Positions 43,736 to 56,419 of a stretch of 64,000 nucleotides of DNA are shown piece after piece; positions within the stretch are counted from its first letter, which is position 1; each line of letters begins with the position of its first letter. The notes under the pieces are model-generated. The model saw only the letters and a program-made list of their open reading frames with translations, was not told the DNA's origin and searched no databases. The translations under genes and the position numbers were made by a program. Where the stretch lies: assembly GCA_963682175.1 (NCBI GenBank), contig OY821772.1, forward strand, positions 13,570,743-13,634,742, read 5' to 3'. Source of the DNA: Triglochin maritima. Lineage: Eukaryota; Streptophyta; Magnoliopsida; Alismatales; Juncaginaceae.

Positions 43736-44829
43736 CGACGGATATGTTCAGTCGGTGTTTGTGTTTTCCAGAAACCAAAAGATCTTGTTTGCTCTTCCGA
43801 GTTCTGGGATTTTCTGTTCATTCCTGAAACATTCATACCCATCATTCAATAAGCATTCATACACATCCAATTCAATCATCATTCAACAACAACATTTCAT
43901 AGACATGCAACTCTTTCAACAATAATTCAAACAATCTAAACACAAAAGTTATATATTAAGTTATCTAAAAACAATTCAAACAAACAAGTTGTAATTTCAT
44001 TACAATTACCATCTAAATTCATTAAGCACTACAATAGTGTTTAATCAAAAAAACTGACAAAAAACATAAAACATTAAATTACTAAACCTCTCATGTCGGC
44101 TGTGCCAGAAGGTTCCTCATCATTATCTCGACTCGGTCGTGGATTTGGCGTACAAAAATTCTACAGGATTAAAATATTATGTCACTTAAAACATTATAAT
44201 GGATATAAATTAACTTAATAAATGTAATATAATTAACTAAATTATAAATACAATACATCGGGATTGAAACCTCCCCTCTCCATCAAAAAGTCGACCATCG
44301 ACTTATACCTCTCGAGGTCGTTTTGAGTATTCTCTAACTTGTTTTGCATCTCCGCAACCTGGCTCAATACATTCTTCATCTCCTCACCTTTCTCAACCTC
44401 CGCTCTAGCACTACTCTCTGCTTGAGATGGCATTCCGCGTGGGTCGTACATGTCAATTGGGGTGACAAGACTCGAGTACATCCTCACACGCCCATGCCCG
44501 TCGCCGAGAAAAGTTCTGACTGGATCCTGGGCGCCAACTGTCGTATTGATAGATCCCTGAGAGCTCGTCTCACCCGGTCCTAACAAAGATTCCAATTGAT
44601 TCTAAAATAAGAAAACATTGTAAATTGACAAAGAATGTATCCAACAACACTAAGAAATTGAAAACTAATAATAATCTTAAACTTACAATAACGATCGTAG
44701 CTTCAGGGAGGGTGTTGTCATGAAATCGGATGTACATATCGGTACGATTAGGGTCAGGAACATCCGGGTTTTCTGCAATCTGCAATATTGTTGAATCTAT
44801 AAGAATTAAAAACATCAATGAATCTATAA
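43736..44829 (-). mobile_element. CACTA transposon body, right of element B
   Basis: Continues the subterminal ATCACCGACGG/AGTCGGTG motifs cut at 24987, then AT-rich 3' sequence and the transposase end. Cut at about 44830 by the LTR-like block that begins TGTCAGACC. Confidence 0.75.
44242..44779 (-). pseudogene. CACTA (Ptta/En/Spm) transposase C-terminal exons
   Basis: Two exons on the minus strand: 44687-44779 (AENPDVPDPNRTDMYIRFH...) with a GTAAGT donor, and 44242-44601 after a TTTTAG acceptor. The second runs from GPGETSSQGS through RMYSSL to a Glu/Lys/Gln-rich coiled-coil tail (EMQNKLENTQNDLERY). This pattern is typical of the end of plant Ptta/En/Spm-type transposase genes. These proteins bind subterminal repeats and catalyse excision. 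Both exons are open and the introns look intact, but everything upstream is missing in this window, so the copy cannot be active. Confidence 0.65.
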
Positions 44830-47514
44830 CTGTCAGACCTGCTCTCCTGATACCTTAATAAGTCCTTTTTCATCTCTTATACTTGATTTTGATTTATATT
44901 ATGTTTTTTTGTGTGGTGTGTTTATTCTTGTTTCGAGAAAGTTTCCATTTTCTGGAAAACTTCCTCTTCGGGGAAATTCCTCTTCGGCGAAAGTGTCCTT
45001 TTTGAGGAAAAGTTTCCTTTCAGGGAAAAATTTCTTTTTTGGTCGAGCGGCTGTGGCGCGCCGGACACGTGTGCATCTAGGATCTATCGGTTTTGCTTTG
45101 GGCATGTGAGGCGTTAATTTTGAATTTCTCTTTGCCACCTGGGCTGGTGCGTTTGGAATTGACGAGTCATCAATCAAGGATGCAATTCTCAAGGATTAGG
45201 AAGGATAATTTTGGTGGAAGCATGTGGGAAATATATTGCAAGATCTTGTGCATTTAGGTGGATTTGGTGCGATCATTGGCATGTTTTGGGCTGGTATTTT
45301 TGGGTTTGGTTTGGGTCAGCTGCTGGAAAGGTGCATAATGTTTCTCCCAACAAAAAGGGAGGTTTCTGGAAGGAGAATTTTGTTGGGCATTGCGAGATCA
45401 TGCTGAATTGGGATTTGGTATGATTTGGTGCGCATGATTGGTGTGTGATATGGAAAGTGGGAGTGTGGATTTAAGTGGGCAACGTTAGCCATTTTTGGCA
45501 CACTTTCTCCTTCCCTCCTCACGTACCAATTCCCCTCTCCTCCTCCCTCTTCCTCTCTGGTGATCAGGCAAGGTCCTCAGGTGGCAACTCCGGCGATAGC
45601 AACAACTTCCGACGAGTTAAGTGCAACACGTTTCAGCTTGCGCGGGAGGCAATTTTCAGCAATCTAGAGCACATCGATTTCTTCAACTCAGGTATGCACC
45701 TGAGACAAGAGTGGGTGAGAGAGTTAGGGTGTTGGCCTGATGTTTGCATGGTTGGTGGGGCTGTTTTGGGGAAAGATTAACAGGCCACGCGTTAGCCATG
45801 CGCGTAGCTATTGCTTGCACTCCATGGCTCTCCAGCTGGACCATTTGCTGGGGGCTTCAGACCATGTCAGGTCTGGTTTTCTCAGGTTTGGTAGGGGCCA
45901 GAAACTAGAGAGGTTGGGGGAAGGCTAGCGTTGGGGCTGCGGCTAATGCAACCAAGTGTGTCTCCACGTGTGTGAGCTCCTTGATGTTTGAGGCAAGGTT
46001 AATGCGGGTTGATGGAAGTAGGGCTGGTGCCTACCATCCAGAGTTGATGGCTCAGAGATAGTGCACAGGGGTGAGTCCCCATAGGCGCCTCCAGATGACC
46101 CACACCCTCTCCGACCAAGCCACAAACTTCATGTGCATGTTTTGTGCGATGTGCTCCTGCGGGTGCACTCGCCTCGACGTGTAGGGGCTGATGATGGCAC
46201 ATGTAGGCTGGGCATGTTTTGAGAGTGTGCAAGTCATAGGTCTGACCATGACTCCCTTGCTGCTGACCACACATCCGGGATGGTTGGCTGACCCGGGGTG
46301 CGCATGGAACGTGGCTGAAATATCTCGTGTCGCGTTGCATGTTTTTGTTGTTTTCACTACTCCTATATAGCATGACTATTTTTAGTTGCTTCCTGATATT
46401 TGTTACTGATTTTATTGATTTATGAAGGGTCTGAAACGTGGGTTCATGCATGTATATTGTTGCTATATATCTTGATATATTGTAACAAAATTCGCATAAC
46501 CGTAGGTAGTCGCTTTATCGACATCATGTCTTGTATACTTTCCATATTTGTGATTGCTATAATCATGATCTTGTTTCAATATAGATGTGCATGCATGTTA
46601 TCTTATTGTGGATGTTATGAGGCATATGGGTTTATGGTGGACGCTCATAGCATGGTCATTGCGTAATTTTATTATGCATGTCTATATATGTTTGTGTGCA
46701 TTAGATGCCTTGCATATTCATTTCTGAAATTTAATTAATCTGGGCACTATTGTTTGTGGGGCCGACGGGCCTATTGGAAAGACCTCTATGTAGAGAGGTC
46801 AGGTGTAAGATAAGACCTGGACGTGCGCACTGTCATTTGCTACAGGTGTGGCATACCCAGCTTGTGATGGTATCATGTAGGACGTTGTCGTGAGTTTGGG
46901 TATCAATCTAAAAGACCACTTTATGCCAAGCAGTGGGTCACACTTTCGGGTGACCCGCTTGTGGATTTGACCAACATGGCTGGTGGTCGGGTTCCTATGT
47001 AGAGGAATATGGTCGGGCGACGCCTGATAGTCATGGCTATGTGGCTTCTTTTTGTTTGCATGTGTCACATATAGGAACCCATGCATGACCCTTTAACCTA
47101 TTTTTGGACCGAGGACATATGGGGTTTTCTTATTGGAAACTCACGCATATTTTGCCTCAGGTACTTAGGTTTCTGACAGGGGTGGGACTAAACGAGTTTC
47201 GTAGGATACTTAGGTTTCTAACAGGGGTGGGATGGAAGGAGTTTCGGAGGATTCTGTACACGAGGGACATGTCGACAAGTTTTCCTTCATTTATCTTTTG
47301 GTTCCGCATTGTTATGTTGTTTCTGTTGAGCTAAACCTGACAACCTGTTATGAAACAAATCTTGAGTTTATTTTATATATGGATAAGTTTCCTTTTCGTC
47401 TTCATGTCTCGTATTGTGTATCCATGTATGTTTTTTGTCGAGTATTTGTAGTTTCATTGTAACTCTCTCGGTCGTTGTTAAGACTCTGATTGAGACATTC
47501 GCTTGGACTCCTAT
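44830..47514 (+). mobile_element. LTR-like block, possibly chromovirus (Tekay/Del type)
   Basis: Begins TGTCAGACC after the CACTA fragment and has no interior coding sequence. The C-rich leader-like part (45500-45640) and the 'cctctatgtagagagg' and 'gggtcac...gggtgacc' stretches recall large chromovirus LTRs. Several frames of 60-150 codons have no domain. The right edge is set by element H. Family and borders are inferred only. Confidence 0.4.
47162..47262. repeat. 51-bp imperfect tandem duplication
   Basis: Two units, each with 'tacttaggtttctracagg' and 'gtttcgkaggat', inside the chromovirus-like block. Confidence 0.65.
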
Positions 47515-48921
47515 TTAATCATTTATATTTACCACAAGTGCACGACGTCGGTGAAGACGTGACAAGTACAAGTCATGTCCACAAGGAGGTGAGTAGCTTC
47601 TGGTTGGTACGAAATCAAGTGGCGAATAAAGGGAAAAGAGATTTGAGTATGCTAATCTAAGCTACACTAAACTAGTCAGAAGAAATGCGAAAGAAAGAAA
47701 CTAACAAGTGATTCAAACTAAACTAAGAGAACTTAATGCAAAGCTGCAAATCAGGAAGAGAGACCCCTAAGGGTTGGAGTGAGTGCACACATGTAATAAG
47801 ATGGTGAAGAATTCATTCAATAGGCACAAATGTGGGTAGTGCTTTCATGTATAGGAAGTGTCTAATGGTTATGACAAACCTATCAATCCAATCACTAACC
47901 TAATTGATTAACATTCACATACACAAGTTGGTTATTTCATAACCTAAACAAGCATGGGAGGTGTCTAATAGTTGTGGCAAGACCCATCAAGTGAAGTGTT
48001 CTACTCTAAACAAGCAAGCATACATTTACATTTATCAACACATTTCAAAATAAAGCATTCATTTCCAATCTTTAATGCATGTGTGAACATCATCTCCACC
48101 CCCAAAGGGGGATGGAACTACTCACTACTCATTAAAAGAAGACAAAACAAAATTAAGGTAATTAAGATAGGAAATGGAGACATGCTAATTACTTCAACTA
48201 ATACTAAGACAAACAAAACAAGCTAAACAAGGAAGCAATAAAACAAACTATGAAGAATTATTTTATTAACATGACTCACATTACAAGTATCATTCTTCTC
48301 CACCTTGAGTTTTGCTCTAAGGCTTACTCCAAGTAGAGAGAATGCCACCAATCAATGGGTAAATACAAAGTAAGATGAAGAGTTCTATTTATAGGCATGA
48401 AAAAAGTTAATCCGGGACAATCCCTCGGTATGGGACTAAACGCATACCAAATATGGACTCAATACTACCTAATCTAACACTCGACCAAGGTATGTCTGTT
48501 TTGAAGAAATCTTGTCCGCTGATTGGCGGTCTGGGACCGCTAATTAGCGGCCTGTATTTGTCTGATCGGGTCTGGATTTGTTTGGCTTGGTTCTAGCTTG
48601 ATTTCGTGGTGTTTGATGAACCCGATTTGGTTGTTGATGGTTGGGCCCAGATTTAATTGTCAAAATACTCTTCATTAAGGTATGGAGCTTCTTGATTTGC
48701 TCATTGATCCTTTTGGTTTTACATCAGGGTCCTTCTCTCTTTCATCTCAGTCCATAAGTCTTGCAACTTCGTCCTTTCCTTGCTTTCAAGTCCTTTTTGA
48801 GCCTCTTCTGCTCAAACATGTTTATTACTGAAACTTAAACATAAAACTCTTTATGTAGCATTGTTTAGGTGAAGGATAACAAATATAAGACACAAATGTA
48901 TGCACGATATGCTGTCAATCA
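47515..48921 (-). repeat. Element H 3' LTR
   Basis: Ends GTCAATCA at 48921. The left edge is approximate because the usual TGATTG start is altered. TATA box at 48386-48394; diverged palindrome pair at about 48515-48551. The most diverged LTR of this group here. Confidence 0.7.
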
Positions 48922-48940
48922 AAAACCTCCACACCTAATT
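48922..48940 (-). promoter_or_regulatory. Polypurine tract of element H
   Basis: AATTAGGTGTGGAGGTTTT on the minus strand, one G run interrupted by A. Confidence 0.55.
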
Positions 48941-49567
48941 GTTGCTAGTCCCGAGCAAAACAAAGAAATAGAAAAATGAAAGAAAGGAAAAAGCATATGT
49001 AAAACAAGGAAATCCTAACTCACTTTCGTAGGAATCACGGTTGCACTTAACACATGCAACAAGACGTTAAACCTCCATATCGCCAAGGAGGTGGAGTGTT
49101 GTCTCCTGAGGGTTTTCAGCAGATATACCCACAAAATCCGAACATTGATGCATTATTCAACCTAGCAACACGACTCACTGGACTCATTTTCGTCGATCAT
49201 TGGACATGGTAATTCTACATGCCGACTATATATATGTAATCAGTCCACATACCCAGCCTAATGAACCATTCGTGCAAGTTAATTAGGACTTAAGTGAAAG
49301 ACAATGGCAAGCTTAACATCCTCAAGTGACACAAAGTGTGAAGTCCATTAAGGTTCTTATTTGCATTACCATTTCCTTTTTCTTTTTTTCTCTTTTTGTT
49401 CTTTTTTCTATTTTTTTCTCGTTGGTGTGTAATTCTCCCAAGGTCAGGTTTCGTGCATCATTGCCTATGAGGACTTACACTATCACGTACACCTTTCCCC
49501 ACATCTCCACATAGGACGATCCCTACCACCCGTGTAACGGGAGTTTGGTCGGTGCATACTAAGTGAG

Positions 49568-49801
49568 ATGACTCGAAAGCACCATGCACTAAGTCCCTTC
49601 GGACCTAATTTCCCGAGTGATAGGGGCCGTACAGGAAGAGAGAACACCACTTATTTGTTATCTACATGGGAACCAAAACCCCCATACTTAAAGTTTCACA
49701 ACAAGATTTTAGGGGTCCCCGACTACGACAGACTTCCTTATACTAACAGACACGAATTATTTGACTCATTAGGTTCAAGATGGACTTCTTTAATTGTTTG
49801 A
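49568..49801 (+). CDS. Antisense ORF aORF-1 in element H 3' region (hypothetical, 77 aa)
   Basis: Same length and reading frame as 3975-4208, with about 16 residue differences and no indel. Keeps MTRKHHALSP, PSDRGRTGRENTTYLL, DYDRLPYTNRHELFDSL and WTSL. No domain recognised. Confidence 0.3.
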   Translation: MTRKHHALSPFGPNFPSDRGRTGRENTTYLLSTWEPKPPYLKFHNKILGVPDYDRLPYTNRHELFDSLGSRWTSLIV

Positions 49802-49814
49802 GTACTGAAACCCT

Positions 49815-50030
49815 ATGATTACTCACCCCCCGATGGAAGACTGGGTGCATCCTTACGACTCGATAAGACCTAAAGTCGGTATAGTAGATATCCTAATGCA
49901 TCGTGTTCAAGTCAATTTTGAGAGCTTCTCTTTTGATTACCTCAAAACGGTTTTGCACATGCTAAACACACGCAAAACCCACAAAATATTTTTTTTTCGC
50001 AAACACATGAAGATTTTGAAAGAAATGTGA
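49815..50030 (+). CDS. Antisense ORF aORF-2 in element H 3' region (hypothetical, 71 aa)
   Basis: Starts MITHPPMEDW and ends RKHMKILKEM, as in D and G. The middle (SFDYLKTVLHMLNTRKTHK) is read in a different frame from D because of small indels that cancel out. Confidence 0.2.
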   Translation: MITHPPMEDWVHPYDSIRPKVGIVDILMHRVQVNFESFSFDYLKTVLHMLNTRKTHKIFFFRKHMKILKEM

Positions 50031-50182
50031 AAAATTAAAGCACTAGGCAAACAAAAGAAGATAAGTCACCCATGGATCATGACAAACAAATATATCGTTA
50101 TTAAATGCAACACACTAACATGACCCTAACAACACAAACAAAATAAAACAGAACAAAAGGAGAAAGACTACACTATGTACAT

Positions 50183-51726
50183 TGATTGATCTCGTTTTAT
50201 ATTAACTGCAAGTGCACGGCCGCGTTGAAGCGGTGGCAAATACGGGTCGTCCACTGGGAGGTGTGTCGTCGATTGGTTTGTTCGAAGGCGAGAGGTAAAA
50301 AGAAGGAGAGAAGGGTTGGTTACACTAAACTACACTAAGTTGCAAAAAGGAAATGAAGATAAGCAATAAAACTAAGCCCCATAGGGGGTAGAGAAATAAT
50401 GTGAACATAAAGAAGTGTGTGTGTGTGTTCATTAAGCTCCTCACAACATGTAGTGCATGAAATCATAAAACTACATCCAACTTTGCTTCCACATGAATTA
50501 AGATAAGACTACATCATTAAAACATACAAGACAATAATTGGAATGAAGCTACATGAACTCAAGTATAAAGACTAGACCCTACTATGCCTCCACATGAATT
50601 AAGATAAGACTACATCATTAAAACATACAAGACATTAGCTAAGGTAAAGGCAACAAGAGCACATACACTACAAATTGTGTTTCCAATATTAACTTCATCC
50701 ATATCCTAACCTTATCATTCCCCATAAAATAGGTCCACTAATCAAAGCATAAGCTAAGCTTCATTCAAGAGCATTAGCATATCAAAGATAAGAGTGAAAA
50801 CCCATTAGATGGTTATGGAAATCATATAAAGCTCAAGGGATAAAGATAACACACACTTAATACACTACATGATTATATCACATATTTCTCCACCCCCTAA
50901 ATGGGGATGGAACTACTCACACATATTTAAACTAACTACTATAATAAAATGAAGCATTATACTGAAATGAAAATATACTAATCAAGCAAGAAATATTAAA
51001 GAAGCATAAAACAAACAAACAAACAAGCATGCATATGAAAGAAAATGAAACTAAGAGAGAAACAACACAATTAAATGAAAAACATCTATTATTAACTCAC
51101 TCAATTACAAGTAGCTCTTCCTCCACTAGAATTTTTGCTTCAAGGCTTCACTCTTAGTAGGGAAGATGACCACCAAAGAGAGAGATGGATACAATGGGAG
51201 GTGAAGAGTTCTATTTATAAGCATGGAAAAAGCTAATACGGGACAATCCCCCGATGTGGGACTAAACCAATACCAAAAATAGCCTAAACACACATTAATA
51301 CAAGTCCAGGAGTGAGCTTAGCGGATTTGGGCTCATCCAGACCGCCAATTGGCGGTCTATAAGGCCCAGATCCGTCTGGGTTTTGTGTTGGGCTTTGCTG
51401 GAAGTATTTCTTGGTCTTTGATGCATCTACTTGGTTTGTTGGAGCTCCGACCCGAATCAAATTGACAAAATACTCCCCATGATGGTGTGGAGTTTCCTGT
51501 TTTGCTCTTAGATCCTTCGGTCTTACGATTAGGTCATTTTCCCTTGCATCTTAGTCCCCAGGTCTCACAATTAGGTCCTTTTTCCTGCTTTTGGGGTCCT
51601 TTCATGGCTCTTCTCTTCAAACCCCTTTATTCCTGAAAACTAAAGATAAAACTCGTCACGTAGCATTGCTTAGGTGTAAGATAATTGATATAAGGTACAA
51701 ATATAAGCACAAAATGATGTCAATCA
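50183..51726 (-). repeat. Element G 3' LTR
   Basis: 1,544 bp, TGATTGATCTCG to GTCAATCA. It has one perfect 18-bp palindrome (51340-51357), where the 5' LTR has two. Confidence 0.92.
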
Positions 51727-51744
51727 AATACCCCCACACCTAAG
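51727..51744 (-). promoter_or_regulatory. Polypurine tract of element G
   Basis: CTTAGGTGTGGGGGTATT on the minus strand, directly against the 3' LTR. Confidence 0.75.
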
Positions 51745-53283
51745 TTTTTGCTAGTTTCGAGCAAAACAAAGAAAGAGAAAAACAAACGAGACATAAGAAA
51801 TCCTAACTCACTTTCGTAGGAATCACGGTTGCACTTAGCACGTGCAACAAGCCGTTAAACCTCCTTGTTGCCAAGGAGGAGTGTTGTCTCCTGAGGGTTT
51901 TCAGCGGATATACCCACAAAATCCGAACAAGATGCATTATTCAATCTAGACACTCGACTCCTTGGAAATATTTTGTCGATCATTGGACGCGGTAATCCTA
52001 CGGGCCGACTCTATTTAGGTAATCAGTCCACACACCTAACCTAATGAACCATTCGTGCAAGTTAAATAAGGAATTAAGTGAAAGACATGGACAACCTTAA
52101 CATCCTCAAGTGATACAAAGTGTAGAGTCCATTAAGGTTCTTATTTGCATTACCATTTTTTTCTCTTTTTGTTTCTTTTCTCATTTGTTTTTCTTTTTAT
52201 TAGTTGGAGCTTCATTCTCCCAGGGCCAGGTTTCGTGCATCATTGCCCATGAGGACTTACACTATCACGTACACCTTTCCCCAAATCTCCACATAGGGCA
52301 ATCCCTACCACCCGTGTAACAGGAGTTCGGTCGGCGCATCCCAAGTCAGATGACTCGAAAGCACCAGGCACAAAGTCCCCTCAGACCTACTTTCCCGAGT
52401 GATAGGAGCCGTGCGAGAAGAGAGAACACTACTCACTTATTTCTTATCTACACATGAACCAAAACCCCTACACTTAATGTCTCGCAACAAGATTTAAAGG
52501 GTTCTTGAATACAACAAACTTCCTTAAGTTAACAGACACGAATTAGTGACTCACTAGGTTCAGAGTGGACTTCCTTGAATGTTTGAGCACTGAAACCCTA
52601 TGATTACTCACCCCCAAAGGAAAACTGGGGTGCATCCTAACGACTCGATAAATCCTAAAGCCACAGTACTAGATATCCTAATGCATCAAGTTCAAGACAA
52701 TTTTGGGAGCTTTCTTTTTACTTTGCCTCTCAACGGTTTTGCATATGCTAAACACACGCAAAACCCACAAAACATTTTCTTTCGCAAACACATGAAGATT
52801 TTGAAAGAAATGTGGAAATTTTAAAGCACTAGGCAAGCAAAAGAAGACAAGTCACCCAAGGATCATGACAAGCATAAATATCAATATTAAATGCAGCACA
52901 CTAACATAACCCTAAAAATGCAACAAAAGAAAACAAAATCAAAAGAAAATACTCGACTATGTACACATGTAAAACACCCCCCACACCTATTTCATGCATT
53001 GTCCTCAATGAATGCGAGCAAGATACTACATGGAGATATGCATGAAAAAGAATAGATCTCACCAATCGTGAAGTACCCAGGGAAGTTTCGGGCTATGTTG
53101 ATGGACACAACCCAAATTCACTCAAAACCTGTGAGATGCTAAGGAAGGGATACAAATACGTGAAAGAATTGGGGCCCAAATACTCAAGGGTTGGGGCCCA
53201 CAACAATCGATGCTCACTGAAGGAGTTTTTATTTTTATTTTTATTTTTAACTATGTACAAAAATGGGCTCCCATCTTCATATG
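51745..53283 (-). other. Element G 3' non-coding region
   Basis: Homologous to the 3' regions of B, D and H. The internal polypurine-like tract is at 52971-52990. The aORF-1 equivalent (from about 52351) is stopped after about 35 codons. Confidence 0.7.
52600..52824 (+). CDS. Antisense ORF aORF-2 in element G 3' region (hypothetical, 74 aa)
   Basis: Starts MITHPQRKTG and shares LMHQVQDNFGSFLF and RKHMKILKEM with element D; a slightly longer C-terminus (WKF). Confidence 0.22.
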   Translation: MITHPQRKTGVHPNDSINPKATVLDILMHQVQDNFGSFLFTLPLNGFAYAKHTQNPQNIFFRKHMKILKEMWKF

Positions 53284-56200
53284 TCAAGGGACATCAAATG
53301 GGAACCCGCCATCACTCGAGCCAAAAATGCACATGCATGGGCTCGCGACATAAAAATCAGAATTGCTTGACCACCTGTTACCCTTATAAGCGTTGTGGTT
53401 GTTTGATGCCTCTTGAGAGTGAGCAAGATAGGAGGCATGAATGAGAGGTGAACCTCTATCTGGTTGAAGGGTATCAGGTGGTTGATTCTTAACCCACATA
53501 GGGTCCTCAGCAGATACAGAATGAAAATCATGTGGCCCAGAGGCCATAAAAATGGTATCTTGTGGCTCAAAAGCCACATGATCGAAAGGATGTGGCTCAA
53601 GGGCAACGTGATCAAAAAGAAGTGGCTCAAGGGCCACAAGATCAGAAGAATGTGGCTCAAGGGCCACAAGATCAAAAGGAGGTGGCACTGAGGCCACATG
53701 ATCAGAACATAAGGCACCTTCTTGTGCCAGCCCAGGTGAAACATCTTCACCACCTTCAGGAGCTTCATCGAACAATTCTCTGAAGTACTTGAAGGTGCCC
53801 TCAACTTCCATTTCATCCAAACCCTGGATAAGGTTGACCCCAACAGGGTCATTGAAGGCACCTGGCTTCTTGCCGATGGCGAAGATGTTAAAATCAGCGC
53901 ATTGACTACCATAAGTCAAGCGCATCAGACCATTGCGACAATTGATCAATGCATTGGAAGTCGCAAGGAATTGTCGCCCCAGAATGACAGGAATTTGCCC
54001 AAGTGGGTTTGGCACAGGTTCAGTATCCAAGACAAAGAAGTCGACTGGATAAATGAACTCTCCCACTTTGATCAGCACATCTTCCACCACACCCCTAGGT
54101 TTCTTCATAGACCTATCAGCCAATTGAAGAGTGGTCTTTGTTTGTTTGAGGTCTCCAAGACCGAGGTGGACGTAGACAGAATATGGACGAAGATTAACAG
54201 ATGCATCAAGGTCCAATAAGGCTCGATGTATGGGACATCCCCAATAACACAAGAGATAGTAGGACAGCCAGGGTCCTTGTACTTGACTTGCATGGGTTGT
54301 GCCAACAAAGAACTCACATTAGCCGCAAGAAAAGCTTTCTTTGGAACATGAGTTTTTCTCTTCTTGGTGCATAAGTCCTTGAGAACCTTGGCATAAGGTG
54401 GCATTTGCTGAATCACCTCCAACAGAGGGATGTTCACCTTAACTTGCCTAAACATCTCAAGCATCTTGTCATGCTGATCAGAGGTTTTCTTTTTAAGGCG
54501 CTCAGGGAATGGTGCCTTCGGGGCATAAGGATGCGAAGGAACCCCAGAATTCTTGTCCAAAGAAACATGAGTGGGGACCTCATAATCTGGTTCCTTCAAC
54601 ACAAAAGGAGACAAGGGGACCTCAGGGTTTGGCCCCTTTGTCGAAGGAAATGTAGAAAGAACCTCATGATCTGGCTGCTTCTTGGAAGTATTTGTGGAGG
54701 GAGCCTCAGGATCCGGCTCCCTCAAAGATGGTGATGACAAAGAAGGCACCCCAATGTGGTTGTCCACCTCCTTACCAGACCTCAAAGTATGAATCACATT
54801 AATATGATGGGTCGGTTCAGAGGTAGCATGAGGTAAAGGTGTCCTTCCTTGAGAATGGGTACCCCGAGGATTCACCTCGGGTTGACTCGGTAATTGGCCC
54901 TTCTCGCGTTCATGGAGCTGATTAGCCAACTGGCTAACTTGCATTTCCAATGCTTTGACCGAATTGTTGCTGGCCGCAAACAAGGATTGCGTGCTCTGAA
55001 TGAACGCATGAAGGGTTTGTTCAAGAGTGGGGTCCTTCGAGTCAACCCGTTGGGGGTAGTGGAGTCTGGTTAGCATAACCCGATGAAGAGGTCTGAGGAG
55101 GTTGGTAATTATAGTTCTGAGACCTTTGATGTTGAGGTTGGTAGGTCGCCGATGGGCGTGGAGGTTGATAAGGTGGAGGTTGAGCGTGCGAGCTCTGACC
55201 GTTACCCCCACTAGGCCCCCAAGAGAAGTTAGGATGGTTACGCCATCCCGGGTTGTAGGAGTGACTGTACGGGTCGTTACAGGGCCTCTGTTGATACATC
55301 GCATTTGCATGCTCAGTATCCCTTGGAGCGTAAGCGCATTCCAAGTCATCATGGCCCGTAAGTCCACACCTACCACACTCGGGAGTAACGACCTGAGCTA
55401 CAGGAGCTCGGTCCAACTCCAAACTCTCAATCCTACACATGAGAGCAGTCATTTTCGCCTCAGACGCGATCAATGACTCAACTTGATAAGATCCAGCTCG
55501 ACCAGAAGACCTGGCGGCTGGTGGCTCTCTCATGGTATCCCACTCGAAGGTACGTTCAGCCATGGACTCGAAAGTATCCCATGCCTCCTCGATGGGTTTC
55601 ATTTGGAAGTCACCCTGACACATCGACTCCAACAATGTGCGAGTGTTGTAGTTGATGCCCTCATAAACAATTTGGCACAGCTGCCATAACTCAAATCCAT
55701 GATGAGGGCACTGCTGGAGAAGGTCCTTGAACCTCTCAAAGAAACCATGAAACGATTCGGACTCGGTTTGATACATTTGATGTATCTGGTGTCGTATCTG
55801 TTGAGTTTTCCTTTGAGGGAAAAATCTCTTCAGAAAGACGGTCACAAAGTCATCCCATGACCGAATCGAGCTCGTCGGGAGGCTATACATCCATTTCTTC
55901 GCATTATCCTTCAATGCGAAAGAAATCATCCTCAACCGGACTGAATCCTCGTCAAGCTGGTGAAGCTTGAACATGGAGTATACTTCCTTGAATTTGCGTA
56001 TAAAGATATACGGATCCTCTTTATTGGCAGTAAAGGTTGGAAGCATGCTGACATATTGAGGTTTCAGCTCATAGTTGTTCCCGCGAGCAGGGGGAACAAC
56101 TATGCAAGAAGGCTGCGCGACCCGAACAGGATGGGTCCGATCCCACAAAGTCATCGGTCTATCATGTCGAGCTAAAGGTGATGGTGCACCAAGAACTCGA

Positions 56201-56341
56201 TCCTGACCGAATCTCCCTTCCTCTCGAGTCAGAGGAGGAGAAGGAGGTCTACGTGGTGGCGGAAGCGCCACCACGAGACGACTCGGCCTCTTGCTCCAAA
56301 GGAGCACGAGGCGGAGATGGTCGATCACCAAGACCGTCCAT
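53284..56341 (-). pseudogene. Element G gag-protease polyprotein with frameshifts
   Basis: Starts MDGLGDRPSP at 56341, in a frame lost near 56270. The long frame to 55042 holds the gag domain (MLPTFTANKEDPYIF, LKDNAKKWMYSL, FLKRFFPQRKT, CPHHGFELWQLCQ) and a CCHC knuckle CGRCGLTGHDDLEC. A one-base excess in a C run at about 55058 shifts into the linker and protease frame, and another shift near 54240 leads to the last frame. That frame has the active site LLDLDASVNL (Gly of DLGAS changed to Asp), DVLIKVGEFIYPVDF and VILGRQFL. A run of repeated VALEPH/DHVA-like units follows, and it ends GGFPFDVP. Not functional, but almost complete; about 1,000 codons. Confidence 0.88.
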
Positions 56342-56419
56342 CTCAGAAGAATGCACTCTCTCGAGTCGAGCGCTCTCACCAGAACGAGCCCAACCTCGCA
56401 TAAAATGCTCAACTCGACT

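Noticed and set aside
45999..46451. 150-codon minus-strand frame in the chromovirus-like block
   Set aside because: No recognisable domain, and it overlaps another antisense frame in the same LTR-like sequence.
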